Notes: generated by a model not told the origin, from the sequence alone. A DNA stretch of 64,000 bases from Saezia sanguinis (GCF_003991585.1 NZ_PQSP01000004.1:182110-246109); one strand, 5' to 3'. Shown: positions 8,920-19,000, counted from the first letter of the stretch. Numbers and translations are program-made.

Positions 8920-9351
8920 TTATTTACAGACCGTGTTCACAATGAATACATCGCCTTGTGCGGTTTGCGCATTTTGAAAGTCATTATTTTCCATTGTCAT
9001 CGACTTGACCACCTCACCCTTGGCGTAAGCCTGGTTGAACTGGTGCATGGCATCGGTGCGGATAGCGCGCAGGGTACAGTCCACCGTGATCTCCATGGTG
9101 GCTGATGCGTTGGGTACCGGACGCGGCGGGGTTTCGTTGTCAAAAGGTTGTGCCAGCAATGTGGCGGTGCGCCAGGCCAGGTTCTGCTGGCTGGGCTGGA
9201 TGGAGGACTGGTCAATGAAAATCGGCGCAGTTTCGGTGCCTGGTATCAGCGTCCATAATGCCTCATTAGCAGAAGCCATGCTGCTTGCAGAAAAACCTGA
9301 AATAACAGCCAGCGCCAGCATAGCGTGGTGTGTGCGTCGCATCAAAGACAT
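8920..9351 (-). CDS. Secreted protein, surface-adhesin-E-like (copy 1)
   Basis: 143 residues from ATG 9351 (RBS AAGGA). The signal peptide cleaves after ASA near residue 25. The mature protein has the order W-T-L-I-P-G, then IFIDQSSIQPSQQNLAWRTA, then a paired-cysteine core (TVDCTLRAIRTDA) and a C-terminal NTVCK. This resembles the small beta-sandwich Surface-adhesin protein E family: tyrosine or isoleucine-D strand, serine-x-I-x-P, W-R, cysteine after a V-D strand, C-terminal cysteine. The next minus-strand gene has the same layout, so the two form a paralogous pair. Confidence 0.65.
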   Translation of the reverse strand: MSLMRRTHHAMLALAVISGFSASSMASANEALWTLIPGTETAPIFIDQSSIQPSQQNLAWRTATLLAQPFDNETPPRPVPNASATMEITVDCTLRAIRTDAMHQFNQAYAKGEVVKSMTMENNDFQNAQTAQGDVFIVNTVCK

Positions 9352-9600
9352 GTCATATTCCTTATCAGATATCAAAAGGCGGGTAAAGAGATACTCAGCC
9401 AGCACCCATTTTAGCGAAGAGTTTATCGATTGCAAACCGCAGCCGGAAATTGGGCTGTGTCGTTATCTGTGGGCAAAAAAGCGGCACCTCAGGACTGGCT
9501 GTCAAAAAGATTTCGGTAGGAGGCTATGCATACCCTTGGCATTCAGCAGGCGCTGTGCCAGGGCGCGTGTATCGGGTTACATGCAAGGTGATATCCGGGG

Positions 9601-10059
9601 TCATTTGCATACGGTACCCAATATGAGTTGCGCCCCTTTACTGCCATCGGAGGCGGCAAACCTTTCATCTTGATCAGCACGGCGCAGGACATCTCCCTGC
9701 CCGTAGTGCTGGCTGAACCAGCGCTCGGTATCTGCCCGTGCGGCCTGGTTTTGACAGTCGACGGTGATATGTATGCCCCAGGACTGCGCTCCCGCTACTT
9801 CTGCCAAATCATGTGAGTTCTGGATATTTTCAGGCTGTACAATCAGGCTGGCACGCCGCCAGTGCGGGTGGCCAGGGCTGGGGCGGATGGAGTCAAGGTC
9901 CAGATAAAATGCGGCGGGTTCAAAGCCCTCAGAATCTGCCTCAATCAACAGCAGGTTCGAAGGGACAGGCTGGGCAGCAGCATTCAGGCTCATTGTCATG
10001 CCGGGTATACTCAGTGCCACAGCCAACATCAAAGAAACAAACCAGGTTGATTTATTCAT
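9601..10059 (-). CDS. Secreted protein, surface-adhesin-E-like (copy 2)
   Basis: 152 residues with a signal peptide (cleavage after AAA, about residue 29). Same layout as the 8920-9351 protein: AAFYLDLDSIRPSPGHPHW then RRASLIVQ, then HITVDCQNQAARADT, and a C-terminal LGTVCK. The two cysteines probably form one disulphide. It is upstream of copy 1 on the same strand with about 250 bases between, so separate transcripts are likely. Periplasmic or surface role inferred. Confidence 0.65.
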   Translation of the reverse strand: MNKSTWFVSLMLAVALSIPGMTMSLNAAAQPVPSNLLLIEADSEGFEPAAFYLDLDSIRPSPGHPHWRRASLIVQPENIQNSHDLAEVAGAQSWGIHITVDCQNQAARADTERWFSQHYGQGDVLRRADQDERFAASDGSKGAQLILGTVCK

Positions 10060-10250
10060 CGCACGTCCTCACATTGAAGTTCAGTCACTCCGTCAAAGTA
10101 TATCTCAGTACTGCAGCTGAAATAGCATATGCTGGCCCTTGTGGTCAGACAAAATCTTTCGGTTAAACAAAAACCATGAAAGCAAAAAATGACTTACGTG
10201 CCGCCATACCTGTGATACAACTTCAGCTATGGCGGCGTGTGTAGCGCTGC

Positions 10251-11699
10251 TTACTTGCACACGGTTTGCAGGGCCTCACGGGCCTCAGCCACGTCGCCCT
10301 GTTCTGCACGTATCAGCCAGGCGCGTCCCTCCTCAACATCCCGCGCAAGCACCCCGCCGTTGCAGTATATGAGGGCTAAACGGTATTGGGCCGGGGGGTA
10401 GTTTTGTTGTGCGGCTTGCATAAAAAAAGTAAAAGCAGCCGCTTTGTCCTGCGTGATGCCGGGTGTTGTGCCGCTATCGTACAATTGTGCCAGTTTGTAC
10501 TGGGCATCAATGTTGCCACCATAGGCCGCTTTTTTAAGCAGGGCGAATGCTAACTGGTTATCCTGTGGGACAAACTTGCCTTCAAAGTACAATTCTGCCA
10601 GTTGAAATTCAGCGCCATGATTCCATTTTTCAACCTCCTGATTCAACAGATCAAGTGCCTGTTGCGGATTGAAATGTGTGCTTTTCTCGTCCAGATAAAT
10701 GATGGCCAGTTCGTTTTTAGCAATAGGACTTCCTTGCTGCGCTGCACGCTGATACCATTCAAACGCTTTCTCAGCATCATAAATATCAAGGGTTTGATTA
10801 TTGTATAAAAAACCAGCAAGTGTTTGTGCATGCACATTCTGGTTGTTGGCTGCTTTTTCCAATACCCATGCCAACAGATCCTGCTGTTCTTGCGCAGAGA
10901 GTTGTTTCTCTCCGAAGCGGATCATGTCACGTAATGAGGAATAGGAGGAGGGAAGGCTGGTGTGGTTCTGATCATTGCGTTTGTTCTGAGCTGACTGGGT
11001 AAACCAGAAAAATGCCTTGTCGGCATTTCGAAAAGCACCACTTTCTCCGTCTTCATTGCGATAAAAAAATCCGAGCCTGAGTTGAGCGAATCCATCGTCT
11101 TGGTTGGCAGCTCTGAGCAGCCATTCTTCTATTTTTTGGGGATCTGCTTTGCCTGTGGGAGACATGTATGCTCTATTGTACAGCCTGGTTATTTGGATCA
11201 TGGCTTTTGTGTCTCCCAGGTCAGCTGCTTTCAGATACCACTCTTCCGCTGTTCTGGGCTCTGCTTTGCCGGTGGGAGACCGATACTGGAAAATATACAG
11301 GTCGCCTATTTTGATCATGGCGGCGGTGCTCCCCAGGTCTACAGCCTTTTGATACCATTCCTGTGCAAGCTGAGGTTCCTGTTTTCCAGTGGGCGAAGTC
11401 GTGGGGCTGCTATACATATCTCCTATCTGAACTAGCGCTTCAGTGCTGCCCTGTTCAGCGGCTTTGAGCAGCCAGTTGTAGCCTTGCTGTATATCACGCG
11501 GGTACCCTCTGCTTCCCCACAAATAGTATCTGCTCAGTTCTATCTGCGCCTTGACATCGCCATTTTGGGCATCGGTGAGCAAATCGGCGTATGCAAACGG
11601 GCTGCCTGCCATCAGCAAGGCGCAGAACACACCGGCCAGCTTCAGGCGGTTTTTGGCGGAATAGGTGTGTTTTTGAGCAGCAGTTGTCAGGTGAATCAT
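10251..11699 (-). CDS. Secreted Sel1-repeat (TPR-like) protein
   Basis: 482 residues from ATG 11699. Signal peptide with cleavage after AYA (about residue 38). It contains about ten Sel1-like repeats of the form A-E-x-G-x-x-x-A-x-x-x-(L/I)-G-x-x-Y, for example GSTEALVQIGDMY, GSTAAMIKIGDLY, GDTKAMIQITRLY, GSPIAKNELAIIY, GNIDAQYKLAQLY. Three consecutive early repeats carry an added SPTGK loop. Sel1 proteins act as binding scaffolds, often in the envelope. The C-terminus ends LQTVCK, like the two genes downstream. No partner protein is evident from context. Confidence 0.88.
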   Translation of the reverse strand: MIHLTTAAQKHTYSAKNRLKLAGVFCALLMAGSPFAYADLLTDAQNGDVKAQIELSRYYLWGSRGYPRDIQQGYNWLLKAAEQGSTEALVQIGDMYSSPTTSPTGKQEPQLAQEWYQKAVDLGSTAAMIKIGDLYIFQYRSPTGKAEPRTAEEWYLKAADLGDTKAMIQITRLYNRAYMSPTGKADPQKIEEWLLRAANQDDGFAQLRLGFFYRNEDGESGAFRNADKAFFWFTQSAQNKRNDQNHTSLPSSYSSLRDMIRFGEKQLSAQEQQDLLAWVLEKAANNQNVHAQTLAGFLYNNQTLDIYDAEKAFEWYQRAAQQGSPIAKNELAIIYLDEKSTHFNPQQALDLLNQEVEKWNHGAEFQLAELYFEGKFVPQDNQLAFALLKKAAYGGNIDAQYKLAQLYDSGTTPGITQDKAAAFTFFMQAAQQNYPPAQYRLALIYCNGGVLARDVEEGRAWLIRAEQGDVAEAREALQTVCK

Positions 11700-11896
11700 T
11701 TTGTTATGCCTTGTTTTTTTATTAATACCAGAAAGATCATAGGTCTGACAAAATGACATGTCAAATAGCCAGCCGAATGTTGACCATGCGCACAAACGCA
11801 GCAGATACAGATTGCGCAGGTGTAAGAGCAGAAGCACGCCGGGGGCTGTACAGGCCTCATGGAATGCAGGTCAGCGTTTGATCGGTGGTTATCAAA

Positions 11897-12541
11897 TCAG
11901 CGGTTGTCATAGTCATAGTAACAACTGGCACGGAATTCCTGAATCAATTCGTCGCCGGTTTTATCCGGGTTTTGGTAGACATACTTCACCAGGTCAATCA
12001 CAATGCGCTCCGTCTGTGCAATGGCAAACTGCGTAATCTCCGTATCGCCACCGTCCTGGCGGATAGATGATCTGATGGTTGCAATAAACTGCTGTTCGCT
12101 GATCGGCCCGTTATCCCTGGTGGTCGTTGCTACTGACGCGAGCCCTGAAACCTTGTCGCATATGCCATTGACCGTTTGCATCAGGTTCTCCGGATAATGT
12201 CTTTGGCACATGATCTCCATGGCCTCTTTCCACCGCGCTGAATTGTGCTGTGCCAGTTCAGAAGCCATGGATACGTGAAGTATGTTGCTGACCTGCTCCC
12301 TGAAGGAGGCATTTTGCCCTGTGATACGCTGGTAAGCCTCGCTCAAAGAGGCGCCGGCTGCCAAAAAACCGGCGCTGCGCTCGACACTCTCCGTCATCAG
12401 TTCACAGCTCATCTGCTGTGGGTGGGCTGATATAGTTAAAGTGCCTGGCGTTTGGGCATAGGCACCCGGCAATGCTGCCGCAACCAGTAGCAGTGCAATA
12501 CGCAGATAGATCCAGGTGTTTTGACGAGGCATGTGCTTCAT
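11897..12541 (-). CDS. Secreted hypothetical protein
   Basis: 214 residues from ATG 12541. Signal peptide with cleavage after AYA near residue 29 (core IALLLVAAALPG). The mature part is mainly helical, with four cysteines (SCELM, MCQRHY, GICDKV, SCYYDYDNR). No family recognised. The Sel1 gene lies downstream on the same strand with about 200 bases between. Periplasmic location inferred. Confidence 0.7.
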   Translation of the reverse strand: MKHMPRQNTWIYLRIALLLVAAALPGAYAQTPGTLTISAHPQQMSCELMTESVERSAGFLAAGASLSEAYQRITGQNASFREQVSNILHVSMASELAQHNSARWKEAMEIMCQRHYPENLMQTVNGICDKVSGLASVATTTRDNGPISEQQFIATIRSSIRQDGGDTEITQFAIAQTERIVIDLVKYVYQNPDKTGDELIQEFRASCYYDYDNR

Positions 12542-12758
12542 CACGTATTCTCTTTTGTCGTGCAGGTGAATGATGTTCAACCGGTTTGTGCGCAAACCCA
12601 TTACAGTATGCCATATTCCACAGTGATCCCCATGTGAAAACTTTGAAAAAATGAATCCCCAGGTGGTTTACAATGGGCTGGAATGCGCTCAGGGTTGCTC
12701 AAGCACTGCTAGGCAAGGCTGGCGCTCACACAAAGGGTTCCACTCTAAGGGGTTTGCT

Positions 12759-13445
12759 ATGAGTTCAACAAGAAAAGCAGTCGCACTGGCCATTCTGGTG
12801 GCAGCAGTCAGCGTTACCGCCTGTAATGGCATTTCACCCAATATCGGGATTGGTGTTTTCGGCGGCAGCCGGCATTCCGGGGTTGGGGTGGGTGTCGGGT
12901 TTCCCATCGGGGGTTCCGTGCCGTCAGTGCCGCAAACACCGCCACAGGTGGTGGCATACAATGTGGGTGATCTGGTGGCAGAAAACGACTTGTTTTACCG
13001 CAAATTTTTGGGCATGACACCGCAGAACGGCTATGTCGTGCAGGACTTTTATAAATCCGCTCACAGTGCCGCAACAACGCAGTCTGAGCAAAGCGATGAA
13101 AAACTGACCGATGCCTATGTGCTGCGCACCGAGGCTGATGTGGAAGGTCTGTTGTACTCGGGTGCCGTGGAAGGCTCTGGCGGGCTCAGCCAGGGCATGC
13201 TGAACTGGCTGGGCCAGTTGAATGCGGCCGGCCCTTATGTGTTATGGTACGAAAATGGCCGCAAGGCGCTGGAAACCCGCTATCTGAACGGTCAGTTGCA
13301 TGGGGCTTGGACTGTCTGGTATGCCAATGGACAAATGCAGACAGAGGGCGCTTACGACCATGGGCAACGGGTGGGCGTCTGGCGCATGTGGAATGAACAG
13401 GGCGTGCTGCTGCACGAAGAACGGCTGGAAGCCACCGCGCAGTAA
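12759..13445 (+). CDS. Lipoprotein with MORN/YwqK-type repeats (1 of 3)
   Basis: 228 residues; start ATG 12759 chosen because it opens the signal peptide. The lipobox is VTAC (Cys near residue 22). A Gly/Pro-rich linker is followed by a module with VGDLVAENDLFYRKFLGMTPQNGYVVQDFY and a later KLTDAYVLRTEADVEG, then two to three W-Y-x-N-G repeats (VLWYENGRKALE, TVWYANGQMQTE, RMWNEQG). The repeats are of the MORN-variant/YwqK type, sometimes annotated as toxin-antitoxin YwqK antitoxin, but a lipid-anchored form is unlikely to be a cytoplasmic antitoxin. First of three tandem relatives. Confidence 0.82.
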   Translation: MSSTRKAVALAILVAAVSVTACNGISPNIGIGVFGGSRHSGVGVGVGFPIGGSVPSVPQTPPQVVAYNVGDLVAENDLFYRKFLGMTPQNGYVVQDFYKSAHSAATTQSEQSDEKLTDAYVLRTEADVEGLLYSGAVEGSGGLSQGMLNWLGQLNAAGPYVLWYENGRKALETRYLNGQLHGAWTVWYANGQMQTEGAYDHGQRVGVWRMWNEQGVLLHEERLEATAQ

Positions 13446-13534
13446 CGGGCTCGGGTGTTTTCTTTAAGATTCTTTATGAGTGTGTGCTGCCAGGTCCGGT
13501 ACCAAAGTGTATGGTCGAATGGAGGGGATGTTAT

Positions 13535-14581
13535 ATGAAAAAAATTGCGTCAAGTTTCACATTGCAGCACCGGCTGGCATGGGTGTTGCCTTTGCTCGCG
13601 GTCTGGGCCATCAGCGGTTGCACAACTTTGACCCCAGCCCCATTGGTAGAGGCCCCGTCCTATGAGGTCGGGCAAAAAGTGGCGCAGGGCGATGTGGCTT
13701 ACTGCACCTACCTGGGCACCACGCAGCAAGGCTATCAGATGCAGGCCTTTTACCAGGGCAGCAACCAGAAGCTGACCGATCCGTTTGTGGTGACGCAGGT
13801 GCAAGACATTCCCCGCTGCGTGTTTACCCACGGTGCTTTCATGAATGGTTTGTACATCACCCCCCGGATGATGTCACCGCAAATCCCGATGGATACGCTG
13901 GTAACGCAGGATGATGTACCGTTTGACCTGCATTTGCAGGGCATGCTCACACAATGGTATGACAATGGTGCCATGGCCATGCAGGGCCAGTTTCATAACG
14001 GTGTTCAGCAGGGGCTGGCGACTACCTGGTACAGCAACGGGGCCAAAGAGCGCGAGGGGTACTACATCGACGGGCTGAAAGAAGGGCAATGGACCTCATG
14101 GTACGCCGGTGGCGAAAAATCACTGGAAGGCAACTATGTGCATGACCAGGAAGACGGCCTGTGGACCGGCTGGTATGAAAACGGCCAGAAAAGCGAAGAA
14201 GGCTCTTACCAGGCCGGCCTGAAAGAAGGCGTGTGGCGCAAATGGTGGGACAACGGCCAGCTCAGCGACGAAACCCATTTTCTAAACGGCCAGTTGCATG
14301 GCACTTGGCGCCAGTGGTATGTCAATGGCGACCGCGCTCTGGTGGGACAGCATCAGAATGGTCGTGTACACGGGCAACTGCAGGTCTGGTATGGCAATGG
14401 CCAGCGTTGGGTGGTCGGGCAGTTTGACCAGGGCCGTGGTGAGCTGACCATTTGGCATGAAAACGGACAGAAAAGCCAGCATGGGCATATTGTGGATGGT
14501 ATTCCGGTTGGCCTGTGGCAGCGCTGGGATGAGCAGGGCAAACTGCTCGAAACCGTAACCTACGAACCACTCCAACCCTGA
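13535..14581 (+). CDS. Lipoprotein with MORN/YwqK-type repeats (2 of 3)
   Basis: 348 residues; start ATG 13535 with RBS GGAGGGG. Lipobox ISGC. The N-terminal module is VGQKVAQGDVAYCTYLGTT then QQGYQMQAFY and KLTDPFVVTQVQDI, equivalent to the one in the preceding gene. About nine W-Y-x-N-G-type repeats follow (TQWYDNGAMAMQG, TTWYSNGAKEREG, TSWYAGGEKSLEG, TGWYENGQKSEEG, RKWWDNGQLSDET, RQWYVNGDRALVG, QVWYGNGQRWVVG and others), the longest array of the set. Envelope lipoprotein of unknown role. A strong terminator follows at 14604-14633. Confidence 0.85.
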   Translation: MKKIASSFTLQHRLAWVLPLLAVWAISGCTTLTPAPLVEAPSYEVGQKVAQGDVAYCTYLGTTQQGYQMQAFYQGSNQKLTDPFVVTQVQDIPRCVFTHGAFMNGLYITPRMMSPQIPMDTLVTQDDVPFDLHLQGMLTQWYDNGAMAMQGQFHNGVQQGLATTWYSNGAKEREGYYIDGLKEGQWTSWYAGGEKSLEGNYVHDQEDGLWTGWYENGQKSEEGSYQAGLKEGVWRKWWDNGQLSDETHFLNGQLHGTWRQWYVNGDRALVGQHQNGRVHGQLQVWYGNGQRWVVGQFDQGRGELTIWHENGQKSQHGHIVDGIPVGLWQRWDEQGKLLETVTYEPLQP

Positions 14582-14603
14582 GTGATTTGAAGCACAGTGC
14601 ACA

Positions 14604-14633
14604 GGCCCGGCGTATGCATGCCGGGCCTTTTTT
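14604..14633 (+). terminator. Intrinsic terminator
   Basis: Perfect 8-bp stem GGCCCGGC/GCCGGGCC, 8-base loop, then six T. It separates the second MORN lipoprotein gene from the third. Confidence 0.9.
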
Positions 14634-14842
14634 CTGATCCCGGTCATGGCGGTTTTGTGCGATAAAGGGCACACTTAAGCCTTTAAAAGGGTTTTTCGGC
14701 CCGCTTTTTTCAGGCCATGTTTTACAATTCAAACAGCATGCACACAAGTGCAGTGTACCCTGCGGCCATGGCGTTTCAAGGCGTGTTAACAGCCCTGAAA
14801 GCCAGCCAAAGGAATAAAACACATTGTGAAAAATCAACCAGA

Positions 14843-15724
14843 ATGAAAACGATGAACAGTTCTATACCAGGGTGGGCAATCCTATTTTTGGCGCTGGCAC
14901 TCAGTGCCTGTACCGGCACCTCCAGGCCTTCTGCAGGCACAACACCTGCCACACCGCCTTCTGTGGCAGGCACCGCGCCTGAAGAAACCCCTTTGTCCAC
15001 GCCTGACCTGCCGCCGGCTCCGTTTGAATTAGGAACTGTGGTGGCACAGAATGAAGCGTACTACCGCGAATTCTGGGGCATGACGACACAAGGCTTTTTT
15101 GTGGTGCAGGACTTTTACCATGCCGGCGGCGTGAAACGCACCGACCCCTATACCATGCTGCGCCTGGATGAAGTGCACAACTGGATACTTTCACCGCAAC
15201 AATCACTCACACAGCAATACGAGGCCTTGTGGCAGGTCGGCATTGACGGGCCCTATGTGCAGTGGCATGCCAACGGACAAAAAGCCATTGAAGGCCTGTA
15301 TCAAAACCGCTTGCCGCAGGGGCAGTGGAAACTCTGGTACGACAGCGGCGCACCCATGTTTCAGGAAGAGCTGATCAACGGCGTGCGCAACGGGCCATCC
15401 ATGGGCTGGTACCCCAACGGCAAACAGGCCGGGCAGGGTCAATATGTGAACGGCGTGCGCGATGGCGTATGGATCCTGTGGTACAACAATGGCTCCAAAA
15501 TGCAGGAAGGCGCTTACGGCAACGAGCAGCAGCAGGGTGACTGGACCTATTGGTACGACAACGGCACACGCAAGCAGGCTGGGCGTTACCTTGACGGTGT
15601 GCAGGTGGGCGTGTGGAGCTGGTGGGACCGCCAGGGCAACCTGGTGCGCGAGCTTAACTACGGTGAAACCGGTGAGCTGAAACCACAGATCGGCTCGGGT
15701 ACCATTCAGCCGCGAGCCTGGTAA
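14843..15724 (+). CDS. Lipoprotein with MORN/YwqK-type repeats (3 of 3)
   Basis: About 293 residues from ATG 14843 (ATG 14852 equally possible; the RBS is weak). Lipobox LSAC near residue 24, followed by a Thr/Pro-rich linker. The N-terminal module is LGTVVAQNEAYYREFWGMTT then QGFFVVQDFY and KRTDPYTMLRLDEV, then about six W-Y-x-N-G repeats (VQWHANGQKAIEG, KLWYDSGAPMFQE, MGWYPNGKQAGQG, ILWYNNGSKMQEG, TYWYDNGTRKQAG, WSWWDRQG). It has its own leader because a terminator lies upstream. Function unknown. Confidence 0.84.
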   Translation: MKTMNSSIPGWAILFLALALSACTGTSRPSAGTTPATPPSVAGTAPEETPLSTPDLPPAPFELGTVVAQNEAYYREFWGMTTQGFFVVQDFYHAGGVKRTDPYTMLRLDEVHNWILSPQQSLTQQYEALWQVGIDGPYVQWHANGQKAIEGLYQNRLPQGQWKLWYDSGAPMFQEELINGVRNGPSMGWYPNGKQAGQGQYVNGVRDGVWILWYNNGSKMQEGAYGNEQQQGDWTYWYDNGTRKQAGRYLDGVQVGVWSWWDRQGNLVRELNYGETGELKPQIGSGTIQPRAW

Positions 15725-15826
15725 AGATTCCGCTGTTCAAAGGAGGTTAGATGCAACACGCCGGCAAAGCCGGTTATGGCATCTTAAAAGGTGTGTTAAC
15801 ACGTCCTGATAAAAATAAATGCGAAA

Positions 15827-15855
15827 GTAGCAAACCGTTTTAAACGGTTTGCTAC
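15827..15855. repeat. 29-bp near-perfect palindrome
   Basis: Two 14-base arms, GTAGCAAACCGTTT and its exact reverse complement, flank a single T. It lies between the last MORN lipoprotein gene and the end of hsdR. There is no T run on either strand, so it is not a typical intrinsic terminator. It could be a protein-binding dyad or mobile-element scar. Confidence 0.8.
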
Positions 15856-15900
15856 ACTGTAGTTGAGCAACCAACAACTTGATATAGCGGGTTCAAACGC

Positions 15901-18900
15901 TTATATTTTTCCACCGACACCCTTAAACTTTTCAACAAACGCTGCAATTTTTTGGAAAACACTCTGTTTTTTTGTGAGGTATTGCGGGTTTAGGGGGCTC
16001 ATTTTAGGCAAAACAGCATTGAGTTCTGTGCCATTGTCACTGGCAAACTCACGCTTGAGTGAAGTAGCGATATAACGTTTAGCTGCCTCTTCATTCAGAT
16101 TTTCGGAACGAATCAGCTCTTGTGCCTCGCGCTGTTGCTCTGCTTGCGCAAAAGCAAAAAAAGCCTCGATAATACCAACCTTATCACCGATCTTATCCAG
16201 GTTAGTCTGGTTAATAAAATCAACAATCAAGCTTTCCTTAGCGCGGTTACCCAGACTGGCCCGGATTAATCGGCGTACTTCATCAATTAAGCCTGCTTTA
16301 CTTTGATGCTTTTTATTGTGTTCAAAAATCAATTCAAGAATGTAATCAAGATTAATTTCCTGCGACTTCAGCAAGTCCACTTCAAAGACGACATCATTCC
16401 AGTCAATGGTCGATTTGTCTTTCTCGTCAGACGACTTTTCCCGGCGTAACCAATCGCGAATATCGTTATAGGCTGATCGGTAATCCTGAATTTTTCGCTC
16501 GGCAGGCATCCTGATGGTTTGCAGTGCCGCCAGGTCGTCATCATTCAAATAGTGTCGTGCCTTAAAAGCCTCAACCGCTTCAATATCTCCCATATCGACG
16601 CTTTGCAAGGCTTTCAGGTTGGCAAACTCATCATAGTTCTGTAACACGTTCTCCACACGCAAATATTCGCCAAATAACTTCACAAAGTCTTTTTTATCTT
16701 TTTCCAAAACAATTTCATCAGGGTTGGGGAAACGTTGTTCTAATTCTGTAACAACGTCCACAAAGCCGCGTCTTGCTTCACCGGTCACTATATCGGTAAA
16801 GCCTTCCATGTACTCCTTGTAGCTCTTTTCCAGCACCACATTTTTGGTATTTTTATCGCCGAACAGGGTAATGGCATCAACTGTAGCCTGCTCCAGATCA
16901 CGAAATGTGACAATATTGCCGAAAGTCTTGGTCGCATCATAAATACGGTTGGTGCGCGAATAGGCCTGTATCAAACCGTGGTAACGCAGGTTTTTATCAA
17001 CAAACAGGGTATTGAGTGTGGGGGCATCAAAGCCGGTCAGAAACATACCCACCACAATCAGCAAATCGACTTCCTTTGATTTAACCCGCTTGGCCAGATC
17101 GCGGTAATAGTTTTGAAAACCATTGCTATCCACGCTGAAGCTGGTTTTAAACAGTGCGTTATAGTCTTTGATCGCAGCGCTTAAAACCTCTTTGGCACTG
17201 CTGTTCATGGCCGACACATCAAAGCTTTCATCCGCAATATCGCCTACAGCATCCTGCTCTTCATTGGCGGCAAACGAAAAAATCGTCGCTATCTTCAGTG
17301 ACTTGTCACTGTGTTCCTGCAGTTGATTCAGCGTTTCATAATACAGTTTGGCGGCATCCACACTGCTCACCGCAAACATGGCATTAAAACCATTGGCATT
17401 TGCTTGCAGACGGTGGGTTTTCCGCCGGAAATTGTTCAAAATATACTGCGATATTTCCCGAATGCGCTCGGGGTGCAACAGGGCTTGCCTGTTTTCCGCC
17501 GCGTTCAGTTTGGTCTCATCCTGCTCCGTTTCAACTGCCTTGAATTGCGGGCGCACATCGTTGTAATCCACCTTGAACTTGAGCACTTTTTCATCGCGAA
17601 TGGCATCCGTTATCACATACGAATGCAACTCGCGGCCAAACACGCTGGCCGTGGTTTCAGCGCCCAGGGCATTTTGCGGGAAGATCGGTGTGCCGGTAAA
17701 ACCAAACTGGCAAAAATTTTTAAACTTCCTCTTCAGATTTTTCTGCGCTTCACCAAACTGGCTGCGGTGGCATTCATCAAAAATAAACACCACTTGCTTC
17801 GTGTATATAGGCAGGTCGCCTTCGCTTTTCATCAGGTTGTTGAGCTTTTGGATGGTTGTGACAATGATCTTGTTATCGTCTTTCTCCAGGTTACGCTTAA
17901 GCCCGGCGGTGCTGTCCGAGCCGTTGACGCTGTCGGGTGAAAAGCGCTGGTACTCCTTCATGGTCTGGTAATCGAGGTCTTTTCTGTCCACCACAAAAAA
18001 TACCTTGTCGATAAACGCCAGTTCTGTAGCCAGGCGAGCTGCTTTAAAGCTGGTTAAGGTCTTGCCCGAGCCGGTGGTATGCCAGATATAACCTCCGCTT
18101 TCGGGTTTGCTCCAGTTTCTGGCTTCATGCGAGTTGTTGATCTTCCACAAAATACGCTCGGTGGCGGCAATCTGATACGGGCGCATCACCAACAGAGTGT
18201 TATTGACATCAAATACCGAATAATGCAGCAGAACTTTGAGCAGGGTATTTTTCTGGAAGAACGTCGCCGTAAAGTCTTTCAGGTCTTTGATCAGACTGTT
18301 ATCGGCTTTCGCCCAGTTCATGGTGAAATCAAAACTGTTTTTATTGCGCTGCGTGGTGTTGGCAAAATAGCGGCTATCGGTGCCGTTGGAAATCACAAAC
18401 AACTGCAAATACTTATACAGCGAATGCTCGCTGTTAAAACTCTCCTTGCTATAGCGGTGCACCTGGTTAAAGGCTTCCCGAATCGCCACGCCACGTTTTT
18501 TCAGTTCCACCTGCACCAGCGGCAGGCCATTCACCAGAATCGTCACATCGTAGCGGTTGGCGTGCGAGCCCGTTTGCTCAAACTGCTTGATCACTTGAAC
18601 CTTATTGCGGGCAATGTTCTTTTTATCCAGCAGATAGATATTCTGAATGCGGTTATCGTCAAACACAAAATCATGAATATAGTCGTCGTGAATTTTGCGG
18701 GTTTTATCAATGACGCCATCACTGGGTTTATCCAGCCAGGTTTCTACAAAGCGCAGCCACTCGCCGTCAGTAAACTGCACGTTGTTCAGGGCCTGTAACT
18801 GCTCGCGCACATTGGCCAGCATCGCTTCAGGCTTATTTAAACCCGGCAGGTATTCATAACCCTGATGGACCAAATCCTGAATAAGCTCACGCTCCAGGTC

Positions 18901-18999
18901 ACCTTCGCTCTGGTAGCTTTCGGCCACCTGCCATTCTTTGGTGTATTTATCCAGAACGATAAAGCTGTTTGATTCGGCAATGGGTTTGGTGTATTCCAT
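15901..18999 (-). CDS. hsdR: Type IC restriction enzyme, HsdR subunit
   Basis: 1032 residues; the ATP-dependent translocase and nuclease subunit of a Type I restriction complex (R2M2S1). The N-terminal PD-(D/E)xK nuclease has D151, E165 and K167 in YDVTILVNG...VQVELKK, and the Q-x-x-x-Y motif at Q179/Y183. The helicase has Walker A HTTGSGKT (K313), DECH at 408-411 and a later AYSRTNR motif. These numbers match, from memory, those published for EcoR124I, the Type IC prototype. It is intact and last in the hsdM-hsdS-hsdR operon, starting one base after the hsdS stop. Confidence 0.97.
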   Translation of the reverse strand: MEYTKPIAESNSFIVLDKYTKEWQVAESYQSEGDLERELIQDLVHQGYEYLPGLNKPEAMLANVREQLQALNNVQFTDGEWLRFVETWLDKPSDGVIDKTRKIHDDYIHDFVFDDNRIQNIYLLDKKNIARNKVQVIKQFEQTGSHANRYDVTILVNGLPLVQVELKKRGVAIREAFNQVHRYSKESFNSEHSLYKYLQLFVISNGTDSRYFANTTQRNKNSFDFTMNWAKADNSLIKDLKDFTATFFQKNTLLKVLLHYSVFDVNNTLLVMRPYQIAATERILWKINNSHEARNWSKPESGGYIWHTTGSGKTLTSFKAARLATELAFIDKVFFVVDRKDLDYQTMKEYQRFSPDSVNGSDSTAGLKRNLEKDDNKIIVTTIQKLNNLMKSEGDLPIYTKQVVFIFDECHRSQFGEAQKNLKRKFKNFCQFGFTGTPIFPQNALGAETTASVFGRELHSYVITDAIRDEKVLKFKVDYNDVRPQFKAVETEQDETKLNAAENRQALLHPERIREISQYILNNFRRKTHRLQANANGFNAMFAVSSVDAAKLYYETLNQLQEHSDKSLKIATIFSFAANEEQDAVGDIADESFDVSAMNSSAKEVLSAAIKDYNALFKTSFSVDSNGFQNYYRDLAKRVKSKEVDLLIVVGMFLTGFDAPTLNTLFVDKNLRYHGLIQAYSRTNRIYDATKTFGNIVTFRDLEQATVDAITLFGDKNTKNVVLEKSYKEYMEGFTDIVTGEARRGFVDVVTELEQRFPNPDEIVLEKDKKDFVKLFGEYLRVENVLQNYDEFANLKALQSVDMGDIEAVEAFKARHYLNDDDLAALQTIRMPAERKIQDYRSAYNDIRDWLRREKSSDEKDKSTIDWNDVVFEVDLLKSQEINLDYILELIFEHNKKHQSKAGLIDEVRRLIRASLGNRAKESLIVDFINQTNLDKIGDKVGIIEAFFAFAQAEQQREAQELIRSENLNEEAAKRYIATSLKREFASDNGTELNAVLPKMSPLNPQYLTKKQSVFQKIAAFVEKFKGVGGKI

Positions 19000-19000
19000 A

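Noticed and set aside
9035..9673. 212-codon plus-strand frame
   Set aside because: Antisense to the two adhesin-E-like secreted proteins, which have signal peptides and RBSs.
12759..15724. YwqK toxin-antitoxin system
   Set aside because: The repeats resemble so-called YwqK antitoxins, but the proteins carry lipoboxes and no toxin gene is adjacent, so a cytoplasmic antitoxin role is not supported.
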